Shown here piece after piece: positions 18,063-27,363 of a DNA stretch of 48,386 nt. The stretch is from positions 1 to 48,386 of the forward strand of contig CAIYQZ010000005.1 of NCBI GenBank assembly GCA_903928495.1. Direction: 5' to 3'. Both the position numbers and the translations under genes were made by a program. This DNA is from an uncultured bacterium. Lineage in GTDB: Bacteria > Pseudomonadota > Gammaproteobacteria > Burkholderiales > Burkholderiaceae_C. Each line of letters opens with the position of its first letter. The stretch's first letter is position 1. The notes under the pieces are model-generated. The model ran no database searches. It saw only the letters and a program-made list of their open reading frames with translations, and was not told the origin of the DNA.

Positions 18063-20093
18063 ATGACCTTGTCCATTCCCTGCGTGCTCATGCGCGCAGG
18101 CACCTCGCGCGGCCCGTTCTTTCTGCGCGACTGGCTGCCCGCAGGCGATGAAGCACGCGACCAGGCGCTCATTGGCGCCATCGGGGCCAGCGACCCCTTG
18201 CAGCTGGACGGCCTGGGTGGTGGCAGCACGCTCAACAGCAAGGTGGCCATCGTGTCACGCTCCACCCAGCCCGACTGCGATCTGGACTACCTGTTTGCAC
18301 AGGTGGGTGTGGGACACCAATCGGTGGACACACGGCCCAACTGCGGCAACATGCTGTCGGGCGTGGCCCCGTTTGCCATCGATCAGGGGCTGATTCCGGC
18401 ACAGGACGGCACCACCACCGTGCGGGTGTTCAACGTCAACACGGCCTCGCGCATCGACGTGACCGTGTGCACACCGGGTGGCAAGGTCAGTTACGAAGGT
18501 GATGCCCGCATCGATGGTGTGGCAGGCACGGCGGCACCGGTGCTGTTGAACTTTCTCGACGCCTGGGGAGCCGTCACGGGCCAGTTATTCCCCACCGGGC
18601 AACGGATCGACGTGATCGACGGGCTGGATGTGACCTGTATCGACGCCGCCATGCCGCTGATGATGTTGCGCGCCTCCGACCTGGGCCTGAGCGGGCGCGA
18701 GCGCCCTGCAGAATTGGATGCCAACCGCGCCTTGCTGGATCGCATCGAGGCGCTGCGCCTGCAGGCCGGGCAGCGCATGGGCCTGGGCGATGTGCGCAAC
18801 AGCGTGGTGCCCAAGCCCGTGCTGGTGAGTTCGGGCGACACGCCGCACAGCATCACCTCGCGCTACTTCACACCACACAAGTGCCATGCATCGCACGCGG
18901 TGACGGGCGCCATTGGGGTGGCCACCTCCTTTGCACTGCCTGGCACGGTGGCCAGTGGACAGCCCATGTCGGCGGGCAGCCATGCGCTGACCGTGTTGCA
19001 TCCGGCAGGACAGATCGATGTGGACGTGACGGTGGAGGGCGAAGGGGCCAACGCCAGCGTGACCCGCGCCGCTCTGGTGCGCACAGTGCGAAAAATCATG
19101 CAGGGTGTGCTGCACCTGCCAGGCTACGTGTTTCCGCCGGCCCCTGCGACGGCAGTCGATGCGCCCAATGCACCGGGAATGCGGGCCTTTCCGCAGCGCG
19201 AAGTACACGTCATCGTGCCCACCAGTGCAGGGGGCGGCAACGACACCATGGCGCGCACCCTCACCCGCAAACTGGGCCCGCTGTTGGGCCAGTCTGTGGT
19301 GGTGGACAACCGGGCAGGCGCCAACGGCACCATTGCCAGCGAATACGTGGCCGCAGCCCAGGCCGACGGCCACACCCTGCTGTTCGGGTACATCGCCACC
19401 CACGGCATCAACCCCGCGCTGCAAAAGCTGCGCTATGACCCAGTGGCTGACTTCTCGCCCATCGGGCTCATTGGCCATTCGCCCACGCTTCTGGTGGTGC
19501 CTTCAGACCTGCCGGTGAACAGCGTGGCCGAGTTGGTCACGCTGCTGAAGCATTCACCCACCCGACTGAGCTATGCCTCGGCTGGCGAAGGCACGGTACC
19601 GCACTTCGCGGCCGAACTGTTCAAGCTCCACAGGGGCAGTCCGCTGCACCGGGTGGACTTTTCCGGCGCCGCGCCCGCCATTGCCGAGGTGGCCAACGGC
19701 GGTGTGCAGGTGATGTTTCCCAGCTTGTTCACCGCACAGCCCTATTTGCGCAGCGGCAAGCTGAAGGCGCTGGCGGTGGCGGGGCCCAGCCGGCTGCCCG
19801 CTTGGCCGACGGTGCCCACGCTGCTCGAAGCGGGCGTGACCGGGGTGGAGATGACCCAGTGGTACGCCTTGTTTGCACCCGCCAAAACACCCGCTGCGGT
19901 GGTGCGGCAACTGAACACCGCGTTGAACGACGTGCTGAAGAACCCCGACATTGCCGCCCGCATGGAGGCCGACGGCGCACGCGTACAGACGTCCAGCCCC
20001 GGCGAACTGCACGACCTGTTGATGGCCGAAGCGGAAAAATGGCACGGCGTGGTGCTGCAGGCTGCCCTCAGGCCCGAACAGCAGACCGAATAA
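18063..20093 (+). CDS. Fusion: PrpF-family aconitate isomerase + signal-less Bug/TctC binding domain
   Basis: A single open frame of 676 aa with no internal stop. Residues about 1-355 are a PrpF / 4-oxalomesaconate tautomerase-type isomerase (DAP-epimerase-like fold): LMRAGTSRGPFF, GGGSTLNSK (Lys60), RPNCGNM (Cys94) and the second-half HKCHASHAVTGAIGVATS. Residues 356-377 are a Pro/Ala-rich linker. From residue 378, REVHVIVPTSAGGGNDTMAR begins a complete Bug solute-binding domain, including VVDNRAGANGTIASEYVAAA. The Bug part starts exactly where the mature region of a normal Bug protein would, without a signal peptide, so the whole protein should be cytosolic. In a tcu operon the isomerase is expected to interconvert cis/trans-aconitate-like acids. 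The role of the Bug half is unknown. It lies 39 nt after tcuB. Confidence 0.85.
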   Translation: MTLSIPCVLMRAGTSRGPFFLRDWLPAGDEARDQALIGAIGASDPLQLDGLGGGSTLNSKVAIVSRSTQPDCDLDYLFAQVGVGHQSVDTRPNCGNMLSGVAPFAIDQGLIPAQDGTTTVRVFNVNTASRIDVTVCTPGGKVSYEGDARIDGVAGTAAPVLLNFLDAWGAVTGQLFPTGQRIDVIDGLDVTCIDAAMPLMMLRASDLGLSGRERPAELDANRALLDRIEALRLQAGQRMGLGDVRNSVVPKPVLVSSGDTPHSITSRYFTPHKCHASHAVTGAIGVATSFALPGTVASGQPMSAGSHALTVLHPAGQIDVDVTVEGEGANASVTRAALVRTVRKIMQGVLHLPGYVFPPAPATAVDAPNAPGMRAFPQREVHVIVPTSAGGGNDTMARTLTRKLGPLLGQSVVVDNRAGANGTIASEYVAAAQADGHTLLFGYIATHGINPALQKLRYDPVADFSPIGLIGHSPTLLVVPSDLPVNSVAELVTLLKHSPTRLSYASAGEGTVPHFAAELFKLHRGSPLHRVDFSGAAPAIAEVANGGVQVMFPSLFTAQPYLRSGKLKALAVAGPSRLPAWPTVPTLLEAGVTGVEMTQWYALFAPAKTPAAVVRQLNTALNDVLKNPDIAARMEADGARVQTSSPGELHDLLMAEAEKWHGVVLQAALRPEQQTE

Positions 20094-20099
20094 AGCCGT

Positions 20100-20852
20100 T
20101 CAGCCGGATTGCCGGGCAAAGAACACCGCGCTCATCACCAACCCGGTACCAATGACCAGCCCACGCACCCAGGCAGCAGGCAGGCGCTTGGCCAGGCGCG
20201 CACCCACAAAACCACCTGCGGTGGCACACACCATCATCAGCGCAGCCTCGCGCCACACAATGGCCCCTGCCAGCGCAAACGCTACCACCGACAGGATGGA
20301 CAGCACGAACGAGTTCAGGTTCTTGAGGGCGTTGGCCTGGTTCATGCGGCTTTCACCTGTGAGGGTGTAGAGCGCCATCAGCAATATGCCCAGCCCGCCG
20401 TTGAAATACCCGCCGTATACCGATACCGCCAGCAGGCCCGGCATACGGCCCCGCCTGCCAGACGTTTCACCGCCCTGTGCCTGGCGGCGCTTCAAAAACC
20501 ACGGCCCGGCGGCGAACAAAGCGGTCGCAAACAGCAGCAACCAGGGCACCAGCCCCGAAAACACTTTGGCCGGGGTCACCAGCAGCAGCATCGCCCCCAG
20601 GACTCCGCCCACCGAAGCCAGCACCGCCTCACGCCTGAGTTGGCTCCGGTCCATGGCACGGAGTTCGGAGCGGAATCCCCACACACTGCCCAGATAGCCC
20701 GGGCTCACGGCCAGCGCACTGGTGGCATTGGCGGCAATGGGCGGCACGCCGGTGAACACCAGCGCCGGAAAGGTGAGAAAGCTGCCCCCGCCCGCAATGG
20801 CGTTCAACACACCTGCGCCAAAGGCCGCACTGGCCAGCAACAGCCAGTTCAT
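20100..20852 (-). CDS. TauE/SafE-family permease (probable sulfite/anion exporter)
   Basis: An integral inner-membrane protein of 250 aa with about eight hydrophobic segments. It begins MNWLLLASAAFGAGVLNAIAGGGSFLTFP, with the typical N-terminal GGGSFLTFP motif of the family, and a second-half GGYFNGGLGILLM repeat of the same pattern. The ATG at 20852 overlaps the stop of the Nudix gene by 4 nt (ATGA), so translation is coupled. Family members export sulfite, sulfonates or related anions. Proximity to the FCSD-like gene hints at sulfur metabolism, but that is weak. A decayed fragment of a related gene is at 10750-10827. Confidence 0.85.
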   Translation of the reverse strand: MNWLLLASAAFGAGVLNAIAGGGSFLTFPALVFTGVPPIAANATSALAVSPGYLGSVWGFRSELRAMDRSQLRREAVLASVGGVLGAMLLLVTPAKVFSGLVPWLLLFATALFAAGPWFLKRRQAQGGETSGRRGRMPGLLAVSVYGGYFNGGLGILLMALYTLTGESRMNQANALKNLNSFVLSILSVVAFALAGAIVWREAALMMVCATAGGFVGARLAKRLPAAWVRGLVIGTGLVMSAVFFARQSG

Positions 20853-21325
20853 GCCAGCACCGATGCGTCGGTGTGGATCAGGTCCATTGCAAAGCGCTGG
20901 CCCCGCAGGTGGTCCTCCATGCAACGCAGCACCAGCGGGCTGCGGTGGCGGTGGGCGCTGGCGCGTACCTCGTCGGGTGCCATCCACAGCGTGCGCACGA
21001 TGCCGTTGTCCAGGGAGCGGCCCGGCACCACATCGCCCAGCGCACCGCAAAAGGCAAACCGAAGGTATGTGATGTCCTCGCCGGTGGCTTCGCGCTGGAA
21101 CCGCGACAGGTACACGCCCACCAAGGCCTCGGGAGTGAAGGTGTGGGTGGTTTCTTCCAGCGCCTCACGGGCGCAGGCTTCGGCAGGACCCTCTCCGGGA
21201 TCGAGGTGGCCTGCGGGGTTGTTCAGGCGCAAACCCTCAGGGGTGTGCTCCTCCACCAGCAGGTAACGCCCCCCTTGTTCAATGATGGCGGCCACGGTGA
21301 CACTGGGTTTCCAACGGGTGTTCAT
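20849..21325 (-). CDS. Nudix hydrolase (NudJ-like phosphatase)
   Basis: A 158-aa hydrolase with the Nudix box GHLDPGEGPAEACAREALEE (GX5EX7REUXEE pattern) at about residues 38-57. The start MNTRWKPSVTVAAIIEQGGRYLLVEE matches the NudJ/YmfB group, which hydrolyses thiamin pyrophosphates and nucleoside di/triphosphates and in gamma-proteobacteria lies next to mnmA. Here it leads a two-gene unit with tauE and is divergent from pntA. Confidence 0.88.
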   Translation of the reverse strand: MNTRWKPSVTVAAIIEQGGRYLLVEEHTPEGLRLNNPAGHLDPGEGPAEACAREALEETTHTFTPEALVGVYLSRFQREATGEDITYLRFAFCGALGDVVPGRSLDNGIVRTLWMAPDEVRASAHRHRSPLVLRCMEDHLRGQRFAMDLIHTDASVLA

Positions 21326-21542
21326 GGGCCCATTATCCGGGCCGAGTCACCGAGACTCAGGGACAGCCCGTGGATGACAGGCGACGGGAAAAAACCGCAC
21401 AATGCGAGGCTGCTGTAAGCAAGCCCAAGAATAATTGCTCGCTTATTTATGTTGCGCTGCCTCCCCGGCCCGGGTGGCAATGCACCGTTTTTGTGTCTGC
21501 CCGCAGCCGACAACCCGACTGAGACATCCCCGAGGAGACTCC

Positions 21543-23186
21543 ATGCAAACAGAAGCATCCAGACCCGATTCCACGACCAACGTGGCGCCAACACCCCAGC
21601 GCATAGGGGTACCCCGTGAAACCTTCACGGGTGAAAAACGCGTGGCCACCGTACCCGAGGTGGTGGCCAAACTGGTGAAGCTGGGTTTCAGCGTGGCGGT
21701 GGAATCGGGCGCAGGCGACCACGCCTCGTTCAGCGACGACGCGTACCGCGCCGAAGGGGCCACGATTGCAGCCAACGCTGCCGAACTGTGGGCCACCTCC
21801 GACATCGTGTTCAAGGTGCGCCCACCCAGCGCAGACGAAGTGGCGCTGGTGCGCCCCGGCATGACGCTGATCGGTTTCATCTGGCCTGCCCAGCACCCCG
21901 ATCTGATGGCCCAACTGGCCGCAGCCAAAGCCACCGTGCTGGCCATTGACGCGCTGCCCCGCACGCTGAGCCGCGCCCAGAAGATGGACGCCCTCACTTC
22001 CATGGCCGGTGTCAGTGGCTACCGCGCCGTGGTGGAAGCAGCCAACGCGTTTGGTCGCTTCTTCAATGGCCAGATCACAGCCGCCGGCAAGGTGCCACCG
22101 GCCAAGGTGTTCATTGCCGGGGCCGGTGTGGCTGGTCTGGCGGCCATTGGCACGGCAGCCAGCTTGGGCGCCATCGTTCGCGCCAACGACACCCGCGCCG
22201 AAGTGGCCGACCAGGTGGTGTCGCTGGGTGGCGAGTTCGTCAAGGTGGACTACGAAGAAGAAGGCTCAGGCGGCGGCGGCTACGCAAAAGTGATGAGCGA
22301 AGGCTTTCAAAAAGCGCAGCGCGAAATGTATGCCAGCCAAGCCCGGGAGGTCGATATCATCATCACCACTGCGCTGATTCCGGGCAAACCGGCCCCCAAG
22401 CTCATCACCGCCGAGATGGTGCAGTCGATGAAGCCGGGCAGCGTGATCGTCGACATGGCCGCCGAGCAAGGCGGCAACTGCGAGCTGACCGAACCCGGCC
22501 AGTCAGTCGTGAAACACGGCGTGACCATCGTGGGCTACACCGACCTGGCCTCGCGCCTGGCACGCCAGTCGTCCACGCTGTACGGCACCAACCTGTTCCG
22601 CCTGAGCGAAGAGCTGTGCAAAACCAAAAATGGCGTGATCAACGTCAACATGGAAGACGATGCCATCCGTGGCCTGACGGTCATCAAGGACGGTGAAATC
22701 ACCTGGCCCGCCCCGCCACTGAAACAGGCGGCCGCCCCCGCACCCAAGCCCGCTGCGGCAGTGGCCGAGAAAAAAGGCGGCCACGGTCACGGCAGCAGTG
22801 CCCCCATGCCCGCCAAGACACTGGCCATCCTGTTTGCGGTGGCTGCGGTGGTGTTCTGGTTCATTGGTGCTTACGCCCCTGCGGCCTTCCTGGGCCACTT
22901 CACGGTGTTTGTGCTGGCGTGTTTCATTGGCTACATGGTGGTGTGGAACGTGACGCCCGCGCTGCACACGCCGCTGATGAGCGTGACCAACGCCATCTCC
23001 AGCATCATCGCCATCGGCGCGCTGGTGCAGATTTCCCCGCCGCTGCTGGGCGTGGTGTCGAGCGCGGACGGTCGGCCTGACAGCCTGATCCGCGGCCTGT
23101 CTTTCCTGGCGCTGGTGCTGACTGCGGTCAACATGTTTGGCGGATTCGCCGTGACACGCCGCATGCTGGACATGTTCCGCAAGTAA
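21543..23186 (+). CDS. pntA: NAD(P) transhydrogenase subunit alpha
   Basis: The proton-translocating transhydrogenase transfers hydride from NADH to NADP+ using the proton gradient. GAGGAG lies 6-11 nt before the ATG at 21543. The 547-aa product has the NAD-binding dI domain ([25 protein letters not shown] near the N-terminus, [18 protein letters not shown], and GCELTEPG-like [11 protein letters not shown]). An Ala/Pro/His-rich linker (about 395-425) and four C-terminal transmembrane helices of the dII part follow. This is the E. coli-like single-chain alpha rather than the split PntAA/PntAB. It is 28 nt upstream of pntB. Confidence 0.95.
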   Translation: MQTEASRPDSTTNVAPTPQRIGVPRETFTGEKRVATVPEVVAKLVKLGFSVAVESGAGDHASFSDDAYRAEGATIAANAAELWATSDIVFKVRPPSADEVALVRPGMTLIGFIWPAQHPDLMAQLAAAKATVLAIDALPRTLSRAQKMDALTSMAGVSGYRAVVEAANAFGRFFNGQITAAGKVPPAKVFIAGAGVAGLAAIGTAASLGAIVRANDTRAEVADQVVSLGGEFVKVDYEEEGSGGGGYAKVMSEGFQKAQREMYASQAREVDIIITTALIPGKPAPKLITAEMVQSMKPGSVIVDMAAEQGGNCELTEPGQSVVKHGVTIVGYTDLASRLARQSSTLYGTNLFRLSEELCKTKNGVINVNMEDDAIRGLTVIKDGEITWPAPPLKQAAAPAPKPAAAVAEKKGGHGHGSSAPMPAKTLAILFAVAAVVFWFIGAYAPAAFLGHFTVFVLACFIGYMVVWNVTPALHTPLMSVTNAISSIIAIGALVQISPPLLGVVSSADGRPDSLIRGLSFLALVLTAVNMFGGFAVTRRMLDMFRK

Positions 23187-23214
23187 CCCACAACAAGAAC
23201 AAAAGGAACACAAC

Positions 23215-24630
23215 ATGTCTCAAAGCGTTACCAACATGGCCTACCTGGGTGCGGCCATCCTGTTCATCCTCAGCCTGGGAGGCCTGTCGAACCCCGAAAC
23301 CTCGCGCCGCGGCAACCTGTTCGGCATGCTGGGCATGGCACTGGCCATCGTGGCCACGGTGCTGGGCCCACGCGTCACGCCCGATGGCGTGGGCTGGATC
23401 GTGATGGCCCTGGTGCTGGGTGGCGGCATTGGCCTGTTTGCGGCCAAAGTAGTCAAGATGACCCAAATGCCCGAACTGGTGGCCCTGATGCACAGCTTGG
23501 TGGGCCTGGCGGCCTGCTTGGTGGGGTTTGCGAGCTACGTTGACACCTCGATTGCGTTGCAAGGTGCGGAGAAAGTCATCCACGAGGTGGAGATTTACGT
23601 CGGCATCCTGATCGGGGCGGTCACGTTCTCGGGCTCGCTGATTGCGTTTGGCAAGCTCAACGGCAAGATCGGTGGCAAACCGCTGTTGCTGCCCGGCCGC
23701 CACTGGCTCAACCTGGCCGCGCTGGTCATCGTCATCGTGTTCGGCCGCCAGTTCATCAATGCCCACACGGTGGCCGACGGCATGTTGCCGCTGATCGTGA
23801 TGACCGTGATTGCGCTGCTGTTCGGCATCCACATGGTGATGGCCATCGGTGGTGCCGACATGCCTGTGGTGGTGTCCATGCTCAACAGCTACTCCGGCTG
23901 GGCGGCAGCGGCCACTGGCTTCATGCTCAGCAACGACTTGCTGATCGTCACGGGTGCGCTGGTGGGGTCTTCCGGGGCCATCCTGAGCTACATCATGTGT
24001 ACCGCCATGAACCGCAACTTCATCAGCGTGATTGCCGGTGGCTTTGGCTCGGGCGGCGGCGCGGCTCCAGCCAAATCTGGCGAGGCAGCCGAACCCCAGG
24101 GCGAAGTGGTGCCCGTGAGCGCCACTGAAACGGCCGAAATGCTGCGCGATGCCAAGAGCGTCATCATCGTGCCCGGCTACGGCATGGCGGTGGCCCAGGC
24201 ACAGCACACGGTGTTTGAGATCACCCGCACCCTGCGTGCCAAAGGCGTGAATGTGCGCTTTGCCATTCACCCCGTGGCCGGTCGCATGCCAGGCCACATG
24301 AACGTGCTGCTGGCGGAGGCCAAAGTGCCTTACGACATCGTGATGGAGATGGACGAAATCAACGAAGACTTCCCCGACACCGATGTGGCCATCGTCATTG
24401 GCGCCAATGACATCGTGAACCCTGCGGCGCAGGACGACCCCACCAGCCCCATTGCCGGCATGCCAGTGTTGGAAGTGTGGAAGGCCCGCACCTCCATCGT
24501 CATGAAACGCTCCATGGCCAGCGGCTACGCCGGTGTGGACAACCCGCTGTTCTACAAAGACAACAACCGCATGCTGTTTGGCGATGCCAAGAAGATGCTG
24601 GACGAGGTGCTGGTGGCGCTCAAGACCTGA
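23215..24630 (+). CDS. pntB: NAD(P) transhydrogenase subunit beta
   Basis: The 471-aa beta subunit completes the transhydrogenase. The N-terminal half is a bundle of about eight or nine transmembrane helices. The C-terminal part (from about 300) is the NADP-binding dIII domain with [31 protein letters not shown] and [15 protein letters not shown]. The start [14 protein letters not shown] follows a purine-rich AAAAGGAA. The operon ends in a strong hairpin terminator about 30 nt downstream. Confidence 0.96.
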   Translation: MSQSVTNMAYLGAAILFILSLGGLSNPETSRRGNLFGMLGMALAIVATVLGPRVTPDGVGWIVMALVLGGGIGLFAAKVVKMTQMPELVALMHSLVGLAACLVGFASYVDTSIALQGAEKVIHEVEIYVGILIGAVTFSGSLIAFGKLNGKIGGKPLLLPGRHWLNLAALVIVIVFGRQFINAHTVADGMLPLIVMTVIALLFGIHMVMAIGGADMPVVVSMLNSYSGWAAAATGFMLSNDLLIVTGALVGSSGAILSYIMCTAMNRNFISVIAGGFGSGGGAAPAKSGEAAEPQGEVVPVSATETAEMLRDAKSVIIVPGYGMAVAQAQHTVFEITRTLRAKGVNVRFAIHPVAGRMPGHMNVLLAEAKVPYDIVMEMDEINEDFPDTDVAIVIGANDIVNPAAQDDPTSPIAGMPVLEVWKARTSIVMKRSMASGYAGVDNPLFYKDNNRMLFGDAKKMLDEVLVALKT

Positions 24631-24660
24631 GCACTCGCCACCACAGAGTGGTTGCAGCCA

Positions 24661-24695
24661 AAAGGGAGACCGCCGCAGGGTGGTCTCCCTTTTTT
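24661..24695 (+). terminator. Rho-independent terminator of pntAB
   Basis: AAAGGGAGACC (24661-24671) pairs perfectly with GGTCTCCCTTT (24682-24692) around a 10-nt loop, followed directly by the T-tract to 24695. The position is 30 nt after the pntB stop. Confidence 0.93.
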
Positions 24696-24752
24696 GTGTT
24701 CGCCCCCCTGTCAGATATGCGTCAGGATAGTGGAGAATCGCAGGGTTAAGCC

Positions 24753-24780
24753 GAATAAACGAACGACCGTTCGTTTATTC
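24753..24780. promoter_or_regulatory. Palindromic operator upstream of fadD (TetR-type)
   Basis: GAATAAACGAACG and CGTTCGTTTATTC are perfect 13-bp inverted arms around a 2-bp centre (AC), 28 nt in all, ending 27 nt before the fadD ATG. Length and symmetry fit a TetR-family repressor site. From memory it resembles the operators of fatty-acid-degradation repressors (PsrA/FadP type), which would fit an acyl-CoA ligase target. The regulator gene is not in the window. Confidence 0.7.
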
Positions 24781-24807
24781 AATTCACACAACAAGGAGAC
24801 TGCGTAC

Positions 24808-26493
24808 ATGACCTCTTCCGCCGACCGCCCCTGGCTCAGTTCCTACCCCGCCGGGGTGGCTACCGACATCGACACGTCGCAATACACGTCGCTGGTCCAG
24901 TTGATCGAGGACAGCTACCGCCAATACAGCAGTCGCGTGGCCTACAGCTTCATGGGCAAGGAAATGACCTATGCCGAGGCCGACAGCCTGTCTCAGGCGT
25001 TTGCCGCATACCTGCAAGGGCTGGGGCTGGTCAAAGGTGACCGCGTGGCCATCATGATGCCCAACGTGCCGCAATACCCGGTGGCCGTGGCGGGTGTGCT
25101 GCGCGCCGGTCTGGTGGTGGTGAACGTGAACCCCCTCTACACCCCCCGTGAGCTGGAGCACCAGCTCAAAGACTCGGGCGCCAAGGCCATTGTCATCATC
25201 GAAAACTTTGCTGCCACGTTGACGCAGTGCATTGCCAACACACCTGTGAAGCACGTGGTGCTGGCTGCCATGGGCGACCGGCTGGGGTTGCTGAAGGGCG
25301 CACTGGTCAATTACGTGGTGCGCAACGTCAAAAAGATGGTGCCTGCGTACCACCTGCCGCAAGCGGTGCGGTTCAACGAAGCCATTGCTCGGGGCACCAA
25401 AGGAACGCTGAAAAAGCCCGACATCAAGCCCGATGACGTGGCCGTGCTGCAGTACACCGGCGGCACCACAGGCGTGAGCAAGGGTGCGGTGCTGCTGCAC
25501 CGCAATGTGGTGGCCAACGCGCTGCAGTCCGAAGCATGGAACACCCCGGCCATGAAAACCATACCGGCGGGTGAGCAGCCCACCGCCGTGTGCGCCCTGC
25601 CGCTGTATCACATCTTCGCTTTCACGGTGAACATGATGCTCAGCCTGCGCATGGGGGGCAAAACCATCCTCATTCCGAACCCGCGCGACATTCCTGCGGT
25701 GCTCAAAGAACTGAGCCAGCACACCTTCCACAGCTTTCCGGCGGTCAACACCCTGTTCAATGGCCTGGCCAACCACCCGGACTTCGGCACGGTGAACTGG
25801 CGCAACCTGAAGGTGAGCCTCGGAGGTGGCATGGCCGTGCAACACGCGGTGGCCAAGCTGTGGCTCGAGAAAACCGGCTGCCCCATTTGCGAGGGCTATG
25901 GCCTGAGCGAAACCAGCCCTTCAGCCAGTTGCAACCCCGTCACGTCGCACGAGTTCAGCGGCACCATCGGCGTGCCGATTCCCGGCACCTCCATGAAGTG
26001 CCTGGACGACGACGGACACGAAGTGCCCATGGGACAGCCGGGAGAAATTGCCATCAAAGGCCCGCAAGTCATGGCGGGCTACTGGCAGCGCCCCGACGAG
26101 ACCGCAAAGGTCATGACCGCTGACGGTTACTTCAAAACCGGCGACGTGGGCATCATGGACGAGCGCGGCTATTTCAAGATCGTGGACCGCAAGAAAGACA
26201 TGGTGCTGGTGAGTGGCTTCAACGTCTACCCCAACGAGGTGGAAGACGTGGTGGCCAGTTGCCCTGGCGTCATGGAATGCGCCGTGGTGGGTGTGGCCGA
26301 CGAGAAAACCGGCGAAGCCGTGAAACTGGTGATCGTGAAGAAAGACGAGGCGCTGACCGAAGCGCAGGTGCGCGAGTTCTGCAAAGCCAACATGACCGGC
26401 TACAAGCAACCCAAGGTCATCGAATTCCGCACCGAGCTGCCCAAAACACCGGTGGGCAAAATCCTGCGCCGCGAACTGCGTGACAAAAAATAA
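24808..26493 (+). CDS. fadD: Long-chain fatty acid--CoA ligase
   Basis: This enzyme activates fatty acids to acyl-CoA with ATP as the first step of beta-oxidation. AAGGAG lies 9-14 nt before the ATG at 24808. The 561-aa protein is an adenylate-forming enzyme: P-loop YTGGTTGVSKGAVLLHRN from Tyr216, the GYGLSETSP segment, KTGDVGIMDERGYFKIVDRK in the hinge, and the C-terminal catalytic Lys551 in TPVGKILRRE. A long palindrome upstream suggests control by a TetR-type fatty-acid regulator. The 3' end overlaps the start of the nucleosidase gene by 14 nt. Confidence 0.93.
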   Translation: MTSSADRPWLSSYPAGVATDIDTSQYTSLVQLIEDSYRQYSSRVAYSFMGKEMTYAEADSLSQAFAAYLQGLGLVKGDRVAIMMPNVPQYPVAVAGVLRAGLVVVNVNPLYTPRELEHQLKDSGAKAIVIIENFAATLTQCIANTPVKHVVLAAMGDRLGLLKGALVNYVVRNVKKMVPAYHLPQAVRFNEAIARGTKGTLKKPDIKPDDVAVLQYTGGTTGVSKGAVLLHRNVVANALQSEAWNTPAMKTIPAGEQPTAVCALPLYHIFAFTVNMMLSLRMGGKTILIPNPRDIPAVLKELSQHTFHSFPAVNTLFNGLANHPDFGTVNWRNLKVSLGGGMAVQHAVAKLWLEKTGCPICEGYGLSETSPSASCNPVTSHEFSGTIGVPIPGTSMKCLDDDGHEVPMGQPGEIAIKGPQVMAGYWQRPDETAKVMTADGYFKTGDVGIMDERGYFKIVDRKKDMVLVSGFNVYPNEVEDVVASCPGVMECAVVGVADEKTGEAVKLVIVKKDEALTEAQVREFCKANMTGYKQPKVIEFRTELPKTPVGKILRRELRDKK

Positions 26494-27304
26494 CGGCAAA
26501 CCCCTGCGCCGCCCTTGTCGCATTGGCCTGATGGCGGCCATGCCGCAAGAGCTTCAGGCCGTGCTCGACCTGATGCCCGACGAGCACCGCGAAACCGTGG
26601 CGGGCCGTCAGTTCTGGCCCGGCCATTTGGGCGGGCCGCAACATGGCTCACAAGGGTGTGAGGTGGTGGCCGTGGTGTCGGGCATTGGCAAGGTTGCCGC
26701 CGCCACCACCGCCACGCTGCTGCTGCAACGGTTTGGCGTGGATGGCCTGCTGTTCACTGGCGTGGCCGGTGGGCTGGGCGAGGGCGTGAAGGTGGGCGAC
26801 ATGGTGGTGGCCCAGCGCTTTGTGCAGCACGACATGGACGCCTCGCCACTGTTCCCGCGCCACGAGGTGCCCGGCTATGGCCAAGCCCATTTCGACACAC
26901 ACCCTGAATGGACCCACGCGCTGGCGCAAGCCAGCCAACACACACTGGACGACTTGCCCACCTGGCTCAGTGCAGACACCGTGGCTGCCTTCCACCTGCA
27001 AGGGGCCAAGGTTCACCAGGGATTGATCGCCAGCGGTGACCGCTTTGTGGCCACCAGCGCCGAAAGCGATGCACTGCGCCTGGCCTTGCCCGATGCGCTC
27101 GCGGTGGAAATGGAAGGCGCCGCCGTGGCCCAGGTGTGCCACGACTTCGGCGTGCCTTTTGCGGCGGTGCGCACCGTGTCAGACCGGGCCGACGACAGCG
27201 CGCATGTGGACTTTGGCCGCTTTGTTGCCGACGTTGCTGCCCGCTACAGCGCGCAGGTGGTGCTGGCGGCCCTGGCAGCATTGAGCCAGCCAAATGCAAC
27301 TTGA
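26480..27304 (+). CDS. mtnN: 5'-methylthioadenosine/S-adenosylhomocysteine nucleosidase
   Basis: This enzyme cleaves the adenine from MTA and SAH in methyl-cycle recycling. The 274-aa frame begins with a GTG at 26480 inside fadD. That start keeps the conserved first strand RIGLMAAMPQEL, which an ATG at 26531 would cut off. Family motifs: VVSGIGKVAAATTATLL, FTGVAGGL, the substrate segment VEMEGAAVAQVC, and TVSDRAD with the catalytic Asp. It is about 40 residues longer than the E. coli enzyme (232 aa), mainly in the middle region. It is translationally coupled to fadD, an unusual partner. Confidence 0.85.
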   Translation: MTKNNGKPLRRPCRIGLMAAMPQELQAVLDLMPDEHRETVAGRQFWPGHLGGPQHGSQGCEVVAVVSGIGKVAAATTATLLLQRFGVDGLLFTGVAGGLGEGVKVGDMVVAQRFVQHDMDASPLFPRHEVPGYGQAHFDTHPEWTHALAQASQHTLDDLPTWLSADTVAAFHLQGAKVHQGLIASGDRFVATSAESDALRLALPDALAVEMEGAAVAQVCHDFGVPFAAVRTVSDRADDSAHVDFGRFVADVAARYSAQVVLAALAALSQPNAT

Positions 27305-27311
27305 AACATCG

Positions 27312-27361
27312 ATAGCAAACTATTGAATACAGGAAAGCGCCAACGGCACTTTTCGACTGAA
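27312..27361 (+). repeat. 50-nt interspersed repeat, copy D
   Basis: ATAGCAAACTATTGAATACAGG...AAGCGCC...CACTTTTCGACTGAA: exactly 50 nt and gap-free against the other copies, though the most diverged. It occupies most of the gap between mtnN and corA, ending 2 nt before the corA stop. Confidence 0.7.
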
Positions 27362-27363
27362 TT

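Noticed and set aside
19179-19200. Internal ATG (19179) as a separate start for the Bug half of the fusion
   Set aside because: There is no ribosome-binding site and no signal peptide would result; the continuous frame is the simpler reading.
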